DNA of 64,000 bases. Origin: Casuarius casuarius. Its lineage: Eukaryota > Chordata > Aves > Casuariiformes > Casuariidae. How positions within the stretch are numbered: the first letter of the stretch is position 1; every line of letters starts with the position of its first letter. The stretch lies in contig PTFA01000192.1 of assembly GCA_003342895.1 (NCBI GenBank), positions 1,468,581-1,532,580 on the forward strand, given 5' to 3'. This document shows positions 36,264 through 49,403 of the stretch, one piece after another. The notes below the pieces were generated by a model, which ran no database searches, was not told where the DNA came from, and saw nothing but the letters and a program-made list of their open reading frames with translations. The position numbers and the translations under genes are program-made.

Positions 36264-39200
36264 GTCTGATGGTAGATTACTCAAGGACTTTAAGACATTT
36301 CTGTTCCCTAATGTATAGGGCATGCTTCCGTTGTTTTTCTGTAATGTGACTTGTAGGAGTAGCTGATCTTTCTCAGGCTGATCTAAAGCTTTACAAAGTT
36401 TCTAGAGCCTTTATAGAAAATCTCTTGTAAAGTCTCTTGGAAGTAGAGAGAGAATCTAACAGGTATTTACCTTATACTTCTTAAGGAGGGCAGCAGTTTG
36501 AGGACTGATCTGAGCCCAGAGATGATTATTCACCACAGAGGCTGATGTCCTCTTCATCATGCTGTGCTAGCTTCATCTTTCTAGCCTGAAAATGTGAAAA
36601 CCTTTTAGGAAAGTAAGTTTGAAACAGTCTTTGCATATTGTGTATTTCTTTGAAATACATTAACCTTTCAGTAAAGAATGCAATTATATTAAATCTTATG
36701 TTAATATAAGTTGTCTTTCCTTTTATTTACATGCTTTTAAAGCTTGTGAAAATGTTATGGCAGACTCCTCTTGTTTTAACGAAAAATTAGTATAGTCCAT
36801 TAAGGGTCAAGGGGAGCAGAAATTTTGTTTTCTTTTTTCTCTTGAACTTTGACACTGGGGCCAGCAGAAGAACCAAACAACACTTCCACAAAAATACTAT
36901 GTTGCTGGACCTTTTTGAAAAGAAAAAAACTCTTGTGAGTTTATAACTTTGTGTTGCAAATTTTCAAGGCATTGTAGCAAGGTGCTAAAATTACAGTATG
37001 TTATCTGGGTCTACTGGCAAATTGCTTTACAAAACAAAGCAATTTATTGCAATTATAGACAAGATAAAGTTGTTGAGAACTTTGCAAAAAAGAGCATAGA
37101 ATTAAACAGACAGTGCTATTGAACTACAGTAAGGGAATGTTGTTTGTAGCTTAGAAGCTTGGACATTTTAAAAGAAATTTGGGATCAAGTGCAAGATTTT
37201 ACCTGCTGGGTGTACTGTTCTCTACAGGGTCAAGATGGATTACTCATTTGAAAAATACATACCTACAGTGAGTGGTATGCTTGGTAAAATACAGATATCT
37301 TAAAAGATGACTCCCTCTACTTTCTGCCCTCTGTATACTGTCAAACATTTTTGAAAAGGTACAAAAGAGAACATTAATACAATATTTATTTTCTTTCCCT
37401 TGGAAAACACCATCCTCTGCCAAATTGACTTTGATGGGATCTGTGAGAGCTGTTAATCAGGCAGCCCTTTGATCCATTTTTTTCATGTGTAGTGTTCATG
37501 TGGAGGATATGTAATGGCATGGAATGTCATTGCAGTGAACAAGTGCGTATCTTTGATTTCTAGAGGAGAAAATGCTTCAGTTTTATTTAAAGCTCTGTTT
37601 AAACTCACCTCTTCCATTCTTTTTAAACTTCTTTCTTTTCATAAATGTTTTCTCAGCAGTGTTTTATCAGATAATAGTATCTCTTTTTAAGTTGATTACA
37701 GCAGTTTTTGCTGTACCTTTTCAACAGAGACGGAAAAGCTTTGGTGTAGGGGCAGGGAGAGTCAGCTTTGCTTGCAAAGTGTTTCTTTTCATGCAGGTGT
37801 ACTACTGGGGCACAATTCAAGAGTTTTCCACCTTCTTTTGAGAATACAGTCCTTTGACCTTTTTCCATTCAGTTTTGTCTAAAGGTATTGGTAATAGTTG
37901 TAGACAGTTTCTACCAACATGACATGTTAGAGTTACTGGTTAATCAGCTACTTGAAACAAAATCTTGTAGGTGGGAAAGTACCGATAAATGTTTTCAATC
38001 TTACTGTCCTGTGGTAAACTGAGGAGACAGTTACTTGGGAAGAAATTTGGGCCTCTGACAGTAAAAGCTTTACCCTTAAAATCTAAGTCGTTTGTGGTCT
38101 GATTAGTTTGGTTGAGTCAATGAAAAGTGTGAAACTTACTGGTTTGATTTTTTTCATGCATTTGCAAGACACTGCAAGGACAATTTTGTTTTCAGTTTGT
38201 GAACTAGATGGGTTTAGATTTGTTTCAGTTCTTCAAGGTTTTTTTCCTCTTTCACATTGTGTAGAAGAAATGGAGATGTGGTTTGTGGAGGAGAGCTTTC
38301 TTTTCTTCTTGCCAATAAAATAAATGATGATGGTCGTCATCATTACAGTAGATGGGAGTGTTTGTGTGGATGCTTAACTTGAACTCTGAGAAAGGTATTG
38401 TGCAGTATCAGTTCCCCTGAGGATAAAAGCAGCATGCAAAGCGTGTCAGCATTTCCTGTAACTTGTTCAAAGTCAACTTACTCAGACATTTGGATAGTAC
38501 AAGGAAAAGGCACTGTATTACTTGGGGGGGGAGCATAGTAGTTGTCTACCAGTTCAATACAACTGTGTGGAATTAGGTTGCTAGGAAATTTTATACAAGT
38601 AGTCTGAAATCAAAGGGATAGGTTTCACTGGATACAAAGCTTCCATGTATGATTTCTAGAGAAAGAACTTATTTCAATGACACTTGAATTTTTCCTTTGA
38701 GGATAAGTTTGTAATATACTAAAGCAAGGAAAGCTCAGGTTCTGCCCCAGAGATGAGTAGATGCTATGATGGTTCAGTGACCTGGCAGACATCTCACTAA
38801 TTTCAATAACCCTGAGAAATTTGGAAAAATCAGACAAGCCAGCAGCATTGTCAGTGGCTCCCTTGTGGTTAAAATGAGTTTGGATTCACATTCTGATAAC
38901 TGGAGAAACTGGCAAGTAGCTGTACTAGGTGAGAGCGAAGGTGTCTATAGCCTGTGTTCCTTTCCTTTTTTGAGAATGGTCAAAAGTGGATGCCTAAGGA
39001 AGAAGCTAAAAGCAGGGCTAATGTGTATTTGTAACAAAAGCACTCTCAGCCTCCAGCTATTTGTTGCTCAGGGACTTTCTGGACCTGTGGTGGTTTCTAT
39101 GTATTTAGTAGCACATAATGGAATTTTCTTCTATGAACTCAGAAAAGAAAGTTAACTCTTTTTTTTTTTTCCTTGCCTGTCAGGTCAGACCTCTCAGAGC

Positions 39201-40845
39201 AGAGTAATTTCTGAATCTCTCTATATATGCCTACTTATTCCACTTTCAGTCAGTCCTAACAAACAGCAAAAAACAGTATTTGTGGCACAATGAAGGTGGT
39301 TTAATGTGCAGTGCAAAAATGTAATTTAGGCTTAAGTAATTCTGATTATCATCTATTTTCTCAGTCCATTAAGAATTTTTTTCATTGTTTGTGTCTGTCC
39401 TTCTGTGGCAATGCATCATCTAGCTTTCCAAATTTATCTGGAAGAGAGAAGTTAACACATTTTCTCTCTCTTCTCTGTCAGGATGATTAACAATGTCTGT
39501 ATCAAAATGTCAGCCACTTACAGTTGTCATTTTAAACTGCTATAACTTGGTGATGTGTGCCTGCACCATAAATAGTAAATTAACTATAAACTCAGCTTAA
39601 ATAGTCATAAGGCAGTATACAAGTGGCCTTTCAAGATGGTGTTGGGGAATGAACCAGTAACTGCTGATAGGCTTCAGCTGAAGAATAATACAGCAGCTTA
39701 AGTAAATAAAAGATAGGAACTGCTCATTTGTTACTAAATTCAGATTTTTCTGGGACCCAGACTATGTAGAATGCAGTAACAATAAATGAATCAAGTGCAT
39801 CAACTGTGGTGCAGGAAATAGTGAACACTTTTATATTCAGAATGCAGTATGTATTTTGTGTCTGTGATCTCTAGCTACCTCAGCAACTTCGAAGTTGAAG
39901 GTTTCAGATGGCTTTTCTAGATGTCCAGACTTTCAAATCATAACTTGAGTGACTTAAGAAACTCTCTGGTGATTGAAGATGTTCCTGGCAAAACAGTATC
40001 ACTTGCTGCATACAATTGGGTTAGCTCAAATTGCCTTCAAGGCAAGATTCAGATGAGCTAGTATGTATCGATGATTCATCTTATTTGAAATATATTACGT
40101 TGCTGCTAAGAAAGATGTTAAAAATCAATTTCCGGGGGGAAAATCCTTCTTATCTGTACAGTATGAAATGTGGTTGGGATCCTGAACTTTTCAACACTTT
40201 CAAAGAATGACTATTGTCCTGGTATTGATTAAAATTGTTTTAAGCCTAGCAGAGAATTACAGTCAAGTTGTTGGGTATTCCATGGGATAGTAAATAACAT
40301 AAACATTTCAAAAATTATAATAGAAAACAGGACACAGTTTTCTTTGGTTTTGTTTGTTTGGTGTGTGTGTGCGTGTGCATGCATACATGTGCAGATGATG
40401 AATTACTGACAGTTAGAGATGGAAACAAGACTTCTAATTCTTTTAGCACTGCTGCACTTTTCTTCCTAGGTTTGGTGCATATTTAACTGAAACAAATTAC
40501 ATTTTTTTAAAGTTATATAACTTCTTTATTCTTAGTTATTGAGCTGCCATCGATAATCTGTCCTGTTGTTCTGTAACAATAATACACATTTTAGTGACTA
40601 TGTATGTTAATGGATTTGTGTTTATAGTTAATGGTGTAACTTTACATTGAGTCAGGAATTAAAATACCATTAGGATGCATATACCATAGGTGTTTGGCTA
40701 GTGATTTTTAAAAAGTGGTTATATGCATCTTAAGTGTGTTAGTATTCAAAATGATAGTCTGTGACTAGCAAGGAGTACTGAATGTGATCTGTGACTTAGC
40801 AGTAAGATTACATTAGTAAATTTTCACTTTTGTCTTTACTAACAG

Positions 40846-40995
40846 GAAAAACAGGACTGCACGATTATAATAACACTGAAATGCTCAATCTAGATGCTGA
40901 AAAGAAACTTGAAGAAAATAGTAGGCTAGGAGATGGTTCACATTCCATCTTAGTATTTTCTTGTATATCAGGACTGTGCTTTGGCCAAAAAAAAG
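40846..40995 (+). other. Candidate exon of 150 nt, phase-incompatible with the main chain
   Basis: CTTTACTAACAG precedes and AAAAAAAAG followed by GTAAAA ends a segment open in one frame for 50 codons, phase 1 at both ends. The peptide begins KTGLHDYNNTEMLNLDAEKK, a hydrophilic and protein-like stretch, then continues LEENSRLGDGSHSILVFS. It lies between the coding exons at 28765 and 48153, which join in phase 0, so inclusion would break the frame. It could belong to an alternative transcript or be chance. Confidence 0.25.
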
Positions 40996-42675
40996 GTAAA
41001 AATAGGTTCAAGTGAAAATTTAGTAGTGCCACAATACTGTCCAAAGAAAACCTGACAGAGTCCAAAAATGCAGAATAACTTTTCTTATGTATGCTGTCTC
41101 TAAGATTTTGCTGCTTGTAATTCAGAAAAATGTTGCTCATTCTTGTTTTAGGAGAAGAAAAATTAAGGACCNATCTCATACCGTCTTTCAGTTTAGAAAT
41201 AGTGGTTTACATTTTTAATACTTTCCTCTTTGTACTAATATTAGGGTTCAATCTCAAAAGTATACTTTGGGGATGAATTTCTGCTAATTAACTTGTGCTA
41301 TTCTATGCATGTTTTGAGATGCTAACTAGCTTAATATAAATACATTCCTAAAGAAAAAAAGAAAAAAGTGTTTGCAGCTAAATCATTGATTTTATTAAAT
41401 AAAGTAAGTTTTTATCTGTTGCTAGTGAGTAAAGTTTACCCCTAGTGCNTTTTGTCCTCATAGTGCTCGTAGTAAAACGCTCAAAGAGAGGTGGACTTGG
41501 CTGTCCTTTCATTTGTACTGGTTACATTTCTATCAGACCTCAAACTATTTATGTTTGATGTTTCTGACAAAGGCTTCTAACTGCTCGGCCCTTATAGGGG
41601 CTTCCACAACCCTTAGTAACAGGGGCTAGTGACTGATTGCTTGGATTTTGAAGATTAGGTTGTGCAGTTCTACTTAAAGCAGATATTAGTGAGACAAAAG
41701 AAATGCTGATGGTCCATTTACAACAGCACTGTTACTGCTGCTGATTGGGAAGGGGCGCTGGTGTTAAAGCGGTAGTTCTGGTGAAACACCAAATGAATCA
41801 GTGTCTTAAACTGGACCTGCAGTAGGCTATGTTAAAATAAACAGGTGATATAAGACATTGGAAGGAAATTGCCACAATCTGCCAAAAGCAGCTTTTGACC
41901 TTGGCTGTTCCTCAATGAGGTCTAGTAATATGCCAGATAAGGTCTTCAGTTCATGTGTGTGAGCTGGTAGTCAATAAAAAATCTTAATGTCTTCATCTGC
42001 TCACTCAAGTGGCTGTTTACATCCTTTTTTGTAAAAGTAAAGAAAACAAAAAAAAAACTACAGCTCTGAAAAGAAATTGTTGAATGAGTATGAAAAGGTA
42101 GTGATAGTTACTCATGATCGAGCTGCATTAATATATTTCTATAACTGGTGAAGACAAAATACTGTTTAAAACGAATAGCTTTTCATAGTAAGTATAGAGT
42201 TTCTTGCAGAAGCCTATCTTGTTCCTCAGAGTATCTAGTTTCTCTTGCACTCAGTACAGTTTTGGTCGACTAGGCCATCTAACGCTTGAATCTCGTAAGG
42301 AAAATATGCTTTTCAACGTCTGAGCTTTTTTGCTTTTGAAATGTTCTGACACTTCAAACAAAATGTACCAAAACCAGCTTTATCTAGGCACTCCAGACTA
42401 ATTTTATTTACTTACGAAGTGAAGGTCTCATTGAAGGTATTTTTAGAAAGAGTAGTATAAAACTCTGGTAGCAGCTGTTATACTTCTGAAAAAGTAGTTA
42501 TTTATGTATTATGTCTAAGTTCCTCCTGGTATAGCTCATTCATTAGAAATTAAGTATCAAAGTGTTTAACCATTAATAGTTTTTGAAACATAAAACAATT
42601 TGTCTTTTTGCATTGACAAAAGTTAAAACACTTAATGCTGTAAAAACTGTGGTTACTCACAGATATATATATTTT

Positions 42676-42688
42676 GGGGGGGGGGGGG
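42676..42688 (+). repeat. Poly-G run (13 G)
   Basis: Thirteen consecutive G follow a short TATATATATTTT stretch in the intron. The exact length is likely to be uncertain. Confidence 0.85.
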
Positions 42689-44668
42689 AGAAGCTTTGAA
42701 ATGGTAAAATACTGAATTCAACAACTTTCAGTGACTTTTTCAAAAATGCAGGTTTTTACTGCCTTGCCCTCTGCTGTTTAAGGGCCTATTTCTGATTGCT
42801 GCTTCCAGCTGGCAGAACTGTGAAGTTTACACCCACATCTCTTGCCAGGAGAAACAGGTGGGGAAGGCACTCTCCTCCGTTTCTGCCTGTGGAATCGATG
42901 GCTCCCCCTGCAGCCCTTGCAAGACAAACTGGAGTGCCTCAGCCCCCTGTGTCATTCTAGCTTTTCTTCTTTCCCTGGGAGGAATGAAATAGGCACAAGA
43001 GTCCTGTCTTACCTCTATCTTCCACTTTTTCTGTGTTATTTTTCTGTGTTTTCCTAAGTATCATGTAAATCAAGAGAGACTGAAGATTTAGAATAAGCCT
43101 TTCGATAACATTTGCAATTGATTGGATCTGTTGTGGTTGCTGTATGCTGCATATTGCTGAAATTCAGTAAGAGATCTGGGCTCCACCTTCTGTAAAAAGA
43201 AGAGGGAAGGAGGGCTGGACATGAGATACTGTGATACAGTGAAGAGAAACTGAGGGAATCTTTGGGGGAAGAAGCGTACATAGTTTTTTAATGGGGGGGA
43301 AGAAAATTTCAGCTAATTGTGGCTGAAGGTTCAATCTATTATTCCTCTTTTCAGTTCATTCTGTGGTAGTCATTTTATCAAAAATTTAAATATTCTCATC
43401 CCTTCTGCAATGGGGTTTTACTATTGTCATTGGAAAATATTTTCAATTTTTATATTTGTAGATTTAAAAAACGCCAAGTGAATAAATTAGCTGGTCCTAA
43501 GAACTAATGTTAGTAAAATGAAAATAATGTACTCAGAATTTTCTTGGGTCAGTGTGCTCATTAATTTTGTTTTCAGAAGGTATTTTGTCAGAGATACCTA
43601 TTTAAGTTAAGATGAACTACCTAGTAAAGCAATTTTGACTTTCCAATGTCAGGGAAAGCTGGAAACACATATTACTCTATAAGTTTATTCTAAAATTTTT
43701 AGAACACAATAAACAAACTGTGTAACACTTTCTAACATTTCTTTCTAACGTTTCTTTCTAATGAAATCTGAATTCCAAAGTGAAAAATAAACATCATTTC
43801 ATGAAGAATGATTTGTAACATAAGCAAGCAAACAAGACAATTGGAGCCCAGGCTCTGCAAATAGAGGAATGCAGGAATTGCTGTGCTGGATTAGACCTAT
43901 GGAATGGCCAATACATAGCATTTTCCTTTCACTTTTAAAAAATGATCTCAGGGCCAGAAACAGAAAAGCTTATATAGCTAATGTTTTATAATCCTCTAAT
44001 ATGCAAATCTTGTGTGTGTAAATATACACTCTTGAAGGGCTTGTGGAATTCAGTGTTGCAAGTTACATTTGTACAATAACTAGATATTTGTCTGATTTTT
44101 AATTAGTGTATTTGCCAATTGATTGAATGTCCTCTCATGTTGCTTTTTGTAAGTAGGTTAGGTTTTATTTTACTGCAGTAGCAAAAGGATGACATTTGTA
44201 ACAACACTGTCAAACTAAGCTTTCTTTTGTNTGCCTCAGTCATGTGTCATCTTGCTTCGAGGGATGTCTGCAGCCTACATGCTGGGTTTTATTCATGTAG
44301 AAACTTTCCTTTGCTTCAAATCTTTTTTTTTTATTCTGAGATCCATCACTTTTAGAGTCTCGTGAAGGGTTTTTTGAGCCTTCAGTGGCCGGACCTAAAT
44401 ATAGTATTCTAAAAGAGGACATACTACGGATCAGTTTTAGTCCTTTTATTATTACTTCCTGTATTATTCCCATGTATAGTCTAACTTTTCTCTTTCTTGA
44501 TTGTTGTTTTGGTTTTGTGTTTTGATTATTTAAGAGATTCCTAGAGCTTTCCACAGTGAAGTGCAGGTTCTTGCTGGAATGGGAATTCAGTAGGGTTTTT
44601 TGTTTTGTTTTTATTTTTCTCCTATGCGTAACCTTTCAACAGTAAACTGAATCTCTCCTTGTGTTCAC

Positions 44669-45500
44669 AGAATAATAGGATTATTCAGGTAGGAAGGGAC
44701 CTTAGGAGGTCTTTAGTCCAACCTCTTGCTCAAAGCAGGGTCAGCTATGAGGTCAGACCAGGTTACTTGGGATTTTATCCAGTCTGGTCTTAAACCTTGA
44801 AGCATGGAGACTGTAAGCCTCTCCAGGCAACCCATTCCACTGTTCTACTGCCTTTACGGGGGAGAATGTTTGGTTTTGTATCCAGGCTTCTCAGCTTTCT
44901 TGGACTTCTCTTGTTTCAACTTATGCCCATGATTTCTCTTTCTCCCGCTATGCATCACTGTGATGAGCCTGACTCCTTGCTGACTTCCTCATAGGTACAG
45001 ATGGCTGTTAATAGGTTTCCTGCTGTCAGGGTACGCGGTCGGCTCATGTTCAGCTTGCTGTCCACCAAGACCCCCACGACCTTTTCTGCAGAGCTGCTCC
45101 CCAGCTAGTCAGTCCCCAGCCTATATTGTTGCCGGGTGCTCTTCTTTCCCGGGTGTAGGGCTTTGCATTTGTCCTTGTTGAATTTCATGAATTTCATGAG
45201 ACCCATTCCTCCAGCCTGTTTAGGTCCTTCTGAACGGCAGCCCTGTGCTCTCATGTGTTGACTAGTCCCATCCACCCCAATTTGGTGTCATCTGAAAACT
45301 TGAGCAGAGTGCACTACATCGTCTCCTCCAGGTCATGGATAAAGGTGTTAAATGGGACAGGTTCCCAGATAGACCCCTGCAGTGCCCCTGTTGTTACCAG
45401 CCTCCAGGTAGGGTACAACCCATTAACCACTACCCTCTGAGCTTGACAGTCCAGCTGGCTTTTACCCATCTAGCTGTTCATCCATTCCAAAAAGAGGGCT
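44669..45500 (-). mobile_element. CR1-type LINE fragment, minus orientation
   Basis: The segment opens with an AGAATAATAGGATTATTCAGG-like start and GGAAGGGACCTTAGGAGGTC, the reverse complement of the familiar avian CR1 3' end. It continues through motifs seen in CR1 copies, including GGCAACCCATTCCACTGTTC, the AGGGCTTTGCATTTGTCC block, and the region around AGGTCATGGATAAAGGTGTT. These match the 3' UTR and the end of the reverse-transcriptase reading frame in older CR1 families. The copy is 5'-truncated and carries stops and indels, so it encodes nothing functional. The right border is approximate. This element is the main evidence for a bird (or close sauropsid) source. Confidence 0.85.
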
Positions 45501-47015
45501 ATTTTCCTGTTCACTAATATTCAATTCCTTAAAGTTTCCTTGTCCTCTTTTAGTGTCTTGAGGCATTTTGTTGGCTTTGTTTCCCACAATGAAAACCTAC
45601 CAATTAATCTTTATGTATTGAACAGTTTCCATGTTCACGAGTACTTTCTCCCTCTGTGACTAGTTTTCTTAGTGAACCTCTTGTGAGAAACTTCACCATT
45701 GCCTTTCTTCAAGTTATAAGGAACCCAGCTGTTTTCTTTCAGAGTGCTGACATATTCTTGTCATATCTTCTTCAATATTTTATAATGCAGTTTTTAATCA
45801 TTTCAGATCAACCTAGAGCCTGAAGTAAAGCTAGTTGATTAACATTTCTTAAAATAGGTTGTTTTTTTAGTTGCTTTAAAACCACATTATCCTTGGTCTC
45901 TAGCCCAGGTGATTGTTGTTCTTAATTATTTTTCTTCTCCTCCTGCTTGAAATGTTAATTTTGATAGGTATTCATGTTAGATAATAATGTGTCTGGAACA
46001 GCTACATCACTTGCATTCCTTATTTAGTAAAGCAACAATTTTATTTTTATTTAATGACTATACTTTGGCAGTTACTTTGTCTTGTTGGCGGTCTACTAGA
46101 TATTCCAGTGTTCGTCCGGATTTCTTGTTGATTGTCTACTAAAATAATTTCCTATTCCTTTCTAGATTTTTGTTGATTTTTGAGTCTTTCCAGTTTTATA
46201 CTTAAGTTATTATGATCTCCCCTCTTGTATTATTTTAGATGTCTTACTAGTCTAGCATTATGTATGTTGTATGTACTCGCCACAAACTGTTCCCTTGCTT
46301 GCCTTTCTTATGAATTGTACCTGTCTCATACCAGCAAGAGGCCTTCCCCAGCTCACCTGAATGTACAGTAAAACATGCTAAAATACTTCCTGATTTCAAA
46401 TTGGTGAGAATAACTTTTTAAAACCTTTACCCTGACTCCCAGACTCACATGACCATGCTGTTTTGCTATGCAGCCACAAATAGGTAGCTACTTTGCCACT
46501 TACCCCACTTGTTGTTTTTAACATGCCCAACAGTAGAAGTAGTGGAGTACCTTTCTCCTCAGCTTGACAGTTTGAGTCCAGAGGCCGAACTCTGCAATAG
46601 CAGAGGTAGACTGAGGTACAAGTAGATTTTAACTTCTGTCTGAAATGATGGGAATACATGGGTAAAAGTCTTCAGTTGTTTAAAAAACTGTAATGCTAAA
46701 TGTTCTTGCTTTCAAACATTGCTTTTAAACAAAAATACTGTTTTGCNCATGGATCACACTGGCACGTATTTACAACCATGAAATCACTTTATACATTTTT
46801 TGATTGATTGTCTTCTGGATGTCATTACTAGCTTATAGTTCATCAGTTTGTGAGTTCATTCGTGGTTTTGCTTAGGGCTGTCTCTGTACAGACGAATAAC
46901 ATAGTTTCTGTTATCCTTGTTAGATGTCATCTGTCAATATGCAGATAATGTTTTTTGTCAGTATTTTTGACCTATCAACAGGATCAAGGTACAGACGAGT
47001 AATGTTCCCTCTGTT

Positions 47016-47051
47016 GGGGGAGGGTAGGGGTGGAGGGGGAAGGTTTGGGGG
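47016..47051 (+). other. G-quadruplex-forming motif
   Basis: Five or more G runs of 3-5 bases (GGGGG, GGG, GGGG, GGGGG, GGGGG) are separated by short loops on the plus, transcribed-sense strand, in the intron about 1.1 kb before the exon at 48153. A T run follows. Folding is predicted from pattern only. Confidence 0.6.
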
Positions 47052-47757
47052 AGCAATGTTTTTTTTTTTTTTTTCCTTCAGAAAATGGCTAAATCATGTT
47101 ATCTTTACTGACCAATAGTGTTGTTCTCCACTTTCCATCCCAGTTTTATAGTAGTGGATCATGGATTCATGTGTGATTACAATTTAGTTGTTTTATTTTC
47201 TATATGGCTTATTGAGCGTTGCTGTGTGGCCTGTTTGCTGACTTCACGTGAAGTAGAACATTCCTTCAGTGTATGTTTGGATGTTTATATAACATACTAA
47301 ATGCATGTGTTGGATTTTTATATAAAGAGGAAGAGTATTCTGCTACCTGCATGAGAACTTCTGGCTGAATGAAGTAATTAAATGGAGAGTGCATAATTAA
47401 TGACCAAACTTAACGTAATTCTTTCTGGCCAAAAAACTGACTGAAAATGTATGCTAAAACTATATTTAAAAAACAAACAATTAAACAGAAAACTTCCTTA
47501 GTCCCCCTTTGAATCCTTTATCAGGAAAGCCAAAGGAAATGCCTACCTTATGTTGTCATTGGAACAGCATTTATTTGGGGTTCTCTTAGGCCTCTTTTTT
47601 TTTTACCCAGCTAACTAAACTATGCATGTGCAGTGAAAATCTTTTTCATATAAAAGTTGTTTTTCAAAAGAAATACCACGCTTTTACAGCAGTTTCTATT
47701 TGTGGTTAATAAAGCTTTTACAAATTCTAGTTTTTCTCCAGAGATGTTCATAGAAGG

Positions 47758-47797
47758 GTGTTTTTTGTTGTTTTTTTTTGTTTTTTTTGTTTTTTTA
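47758..47797 (+). repeat. T-rich tract with spaced G
   Basis: Runs of 6-9 T separated by single G, about 350 bases before the exon at 48153. It is low complexity. Confidence 0.8.
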
Positions 47798-48152
47798 ATT
47801 CCTGCTTTATATGTAAGGAAGGAATGGCAGAAGTCATGTTTATTCAGAATGACAAAGGAAGTCCATAACAGAGCAAGTTTTAGGACCTAGACATCCTGAC
47901 CGATAGTCTTCTGCTATAGCCATTAAGTCATTCTTCTTCCCTTGTAAGATTTTCTGAAAACTGTGCTATAGAATGATACCATAGCAATGGGGATGGAGAT
48001 GTGCGTGCGTTGCTAAGAAACTACATGGTCTGTTTCGGACCAGTCACTGTGATAAAGTGGCTGCCTTAAGTTGTCTTATATGGAAAAGGGCCACTTTAGG
48101 TGACATGCATTTTGCTCCACCGATTTCTGACCTGCAATGCTTGCCTTTGCAG

Positions 48153-48220
48153 ATGGAACATGAGGATTTTGTAATGGAAGGGCATGGCAAGACTCCACCT
48201 CCTGGTGAAGAAAGCAAACA
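48153..48220 (+). CDS. Coding exon of the plus-strand gene
   Basis: The acceptor TTGCCTTTGCAG is followed by 68 bases that end AAACA before GTGAGT, a near-consensus donor. Only one frame is open: 22 codons starting MEHEDFVMEGHGK and ending KTPPPGEESK, then two bases of the next codon (exit phase 2). It is acidic with a PPP stretch, probably disordered. It joins in phase 0 to 28765-28854 upstream. Its first codon is ATG, so it could also carry the start codon if upstream exons are untranslated. Downstream it fits the optional exon at 49362 (giving KQ) or the exon at 53678 directly (giving KH). Of the coding exons here this is among the best supported. The protein family was not recognised. Confidence 0.65.
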
Positions 48221-49361
48221 GTGAGTCACATGTTTATTTAAAAAGGGCCTTACCATAGTAAATGGTGTGAAGCACTCTTGTTTAAACGTGCTAGAAGCAT
48301 TGGTTGTTCATTTGGTGCTCGCCCTTTTGTTTCCTTAAATATCCGTATTTAATAGTGGATGGTGGCTGGAAAAAAATCAGGATGTTGACTTGCCTTGAAT
48401 TTAAAAGCATAGAAATGTTTTGCAACTGAAGCAGGTAAATCAGAATTTGCTGTAAAATGGATAATCATCCTAGAAGTTTGGCACTGAGGTAGTGAATTTA
48501 CCTTTAATTTTTAAAGTAGAAATTTGTACTTGAAGCTTTTACGTATGTCTTTTTCAGTGAAGTCATTTGAAATACAATAGAACTAGGGCTTTCCTCTTGG
48601 TGTGCTTAAGGTAGATTGGTCCTCTTTGAAATATGAGCCTTACTTGTTTAAAATATGTTTTAATACAGGAACATAAATTGTAAACAAGATGCTCTTTCAA
48701 GAATGGACAATTTAAGATGCTAATGCTCAATATTCTAGGGAGAGAAGGAACAGCTTGATTAAAGAAGAAAATGACAGATTTCCATTAGCAAAAGGCATAT
48801 ATAAAACGTCTTTCACATATGACTTCAAACTGAAATCCAGAAGCAGTAGGGTTTTTTCTTTTCCTGTTTTTTTTCCCTGGGCTTTCCTCGTTTTGTTCGG
48901 GTGGGAAGAGCAGAGCCCTATCCTAGAGGTATTTCAGTGATGAATGTCTTCAATATGGCTTGGGTAGTATTCTCTTCAGCCAATGCAAGGGTAGTTCAAT
49001 TTTACTACCATAATTAAATGGTTTCCTGACTTACCTTTTGGAGCAAGCAAGAAGATGGTCTTTGACAAATCCACAGAGCCAGAGCCTTTTTTCCTCCTCA
49101 TGAGAAGGAGTTCTGTTGCCTCACAGCTCAGCAATGCGCTGCTGCTCTGTTGCAGAAAGGTTGGGGTTTGACTCGGGAGTGAAGGTCTTCCTTACCTTTT
49201 AGATAAGCTAGCAACTCGAAGTCCACTGCCTGTGGGAGAAAACATCTCTGAGGTAGCTAAGATGCGCGCAGGGAAGTGCTAGTGCTGAGCATGCACATTC
49301 CTTCCATTGTGGAAGCGAGCCAAACTTTTCAAAGTAATTGCTGCTATTTCTTTCTATTCAG

Positions 49362-49403
49362 ACTGCCCGACTGTGGTACCAAGAGACACAAAGCTTGTGG
49401 CTG
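49362..49403 (+). CDS. Candidate frame-neutral cassette exon (42 nt)
   Basis: An excellent acceptor (TATTTCTTTCTATTCAG) is followed by 42 bases that can end GGCTG before GTGAAA. In the phase left by the exon at 48153 it reads LPDCGTKRHKACG, adds exactly 14 codons and keeps phase 2 for the exon at 53678. If the donor is not used, the frame stops at TGA spanning it. A second frame is open to a TAG at 49459-49461 (includes CPTVVPRDTKLVAGETFRK), which would allow a terminal exon in another context. The donor is only moderate. Confidence 0.35.

Larger units (their letters stand above)
28855..48152 (+). other. Intron of the plus-strand gene (about 19 kb)
   Basis: AT-rich intron between the coding exons at 28765 and 48153. 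It holds the AT/GT microsatellite near 30.1 kb, homopolymer tracts near 34.1, 36.2, 42.7 and 47.8 kb, a G-quadruplex motif at 47016 and one minus-oriented CR1 fragment at 44669. Two splice-bounded but phase-incompatible candidates lie at 33697-33826 and 40846-40995. Nothing else with coding character was seen. Confidence 0.5.

Noticed and set aside
36071..36349. Phe-rich 92-codon frame
   Set aside because: Mostly translation of a T/G low-complexity tract.
43868..43960. Possible ancient interspersed repeat (sequence around GCTGTGCTGGATTAGACC)
   Set aside because: It resembles a degenerate sauropsid repeat phrase, but too little matches to name it by eye.
45501..45800. Extension of the 44.7-kb CR1 fragment to the right
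   Set aside because: Some phrases look CR1-like, but I could not match them confidently, so the element was ended at about 45500.
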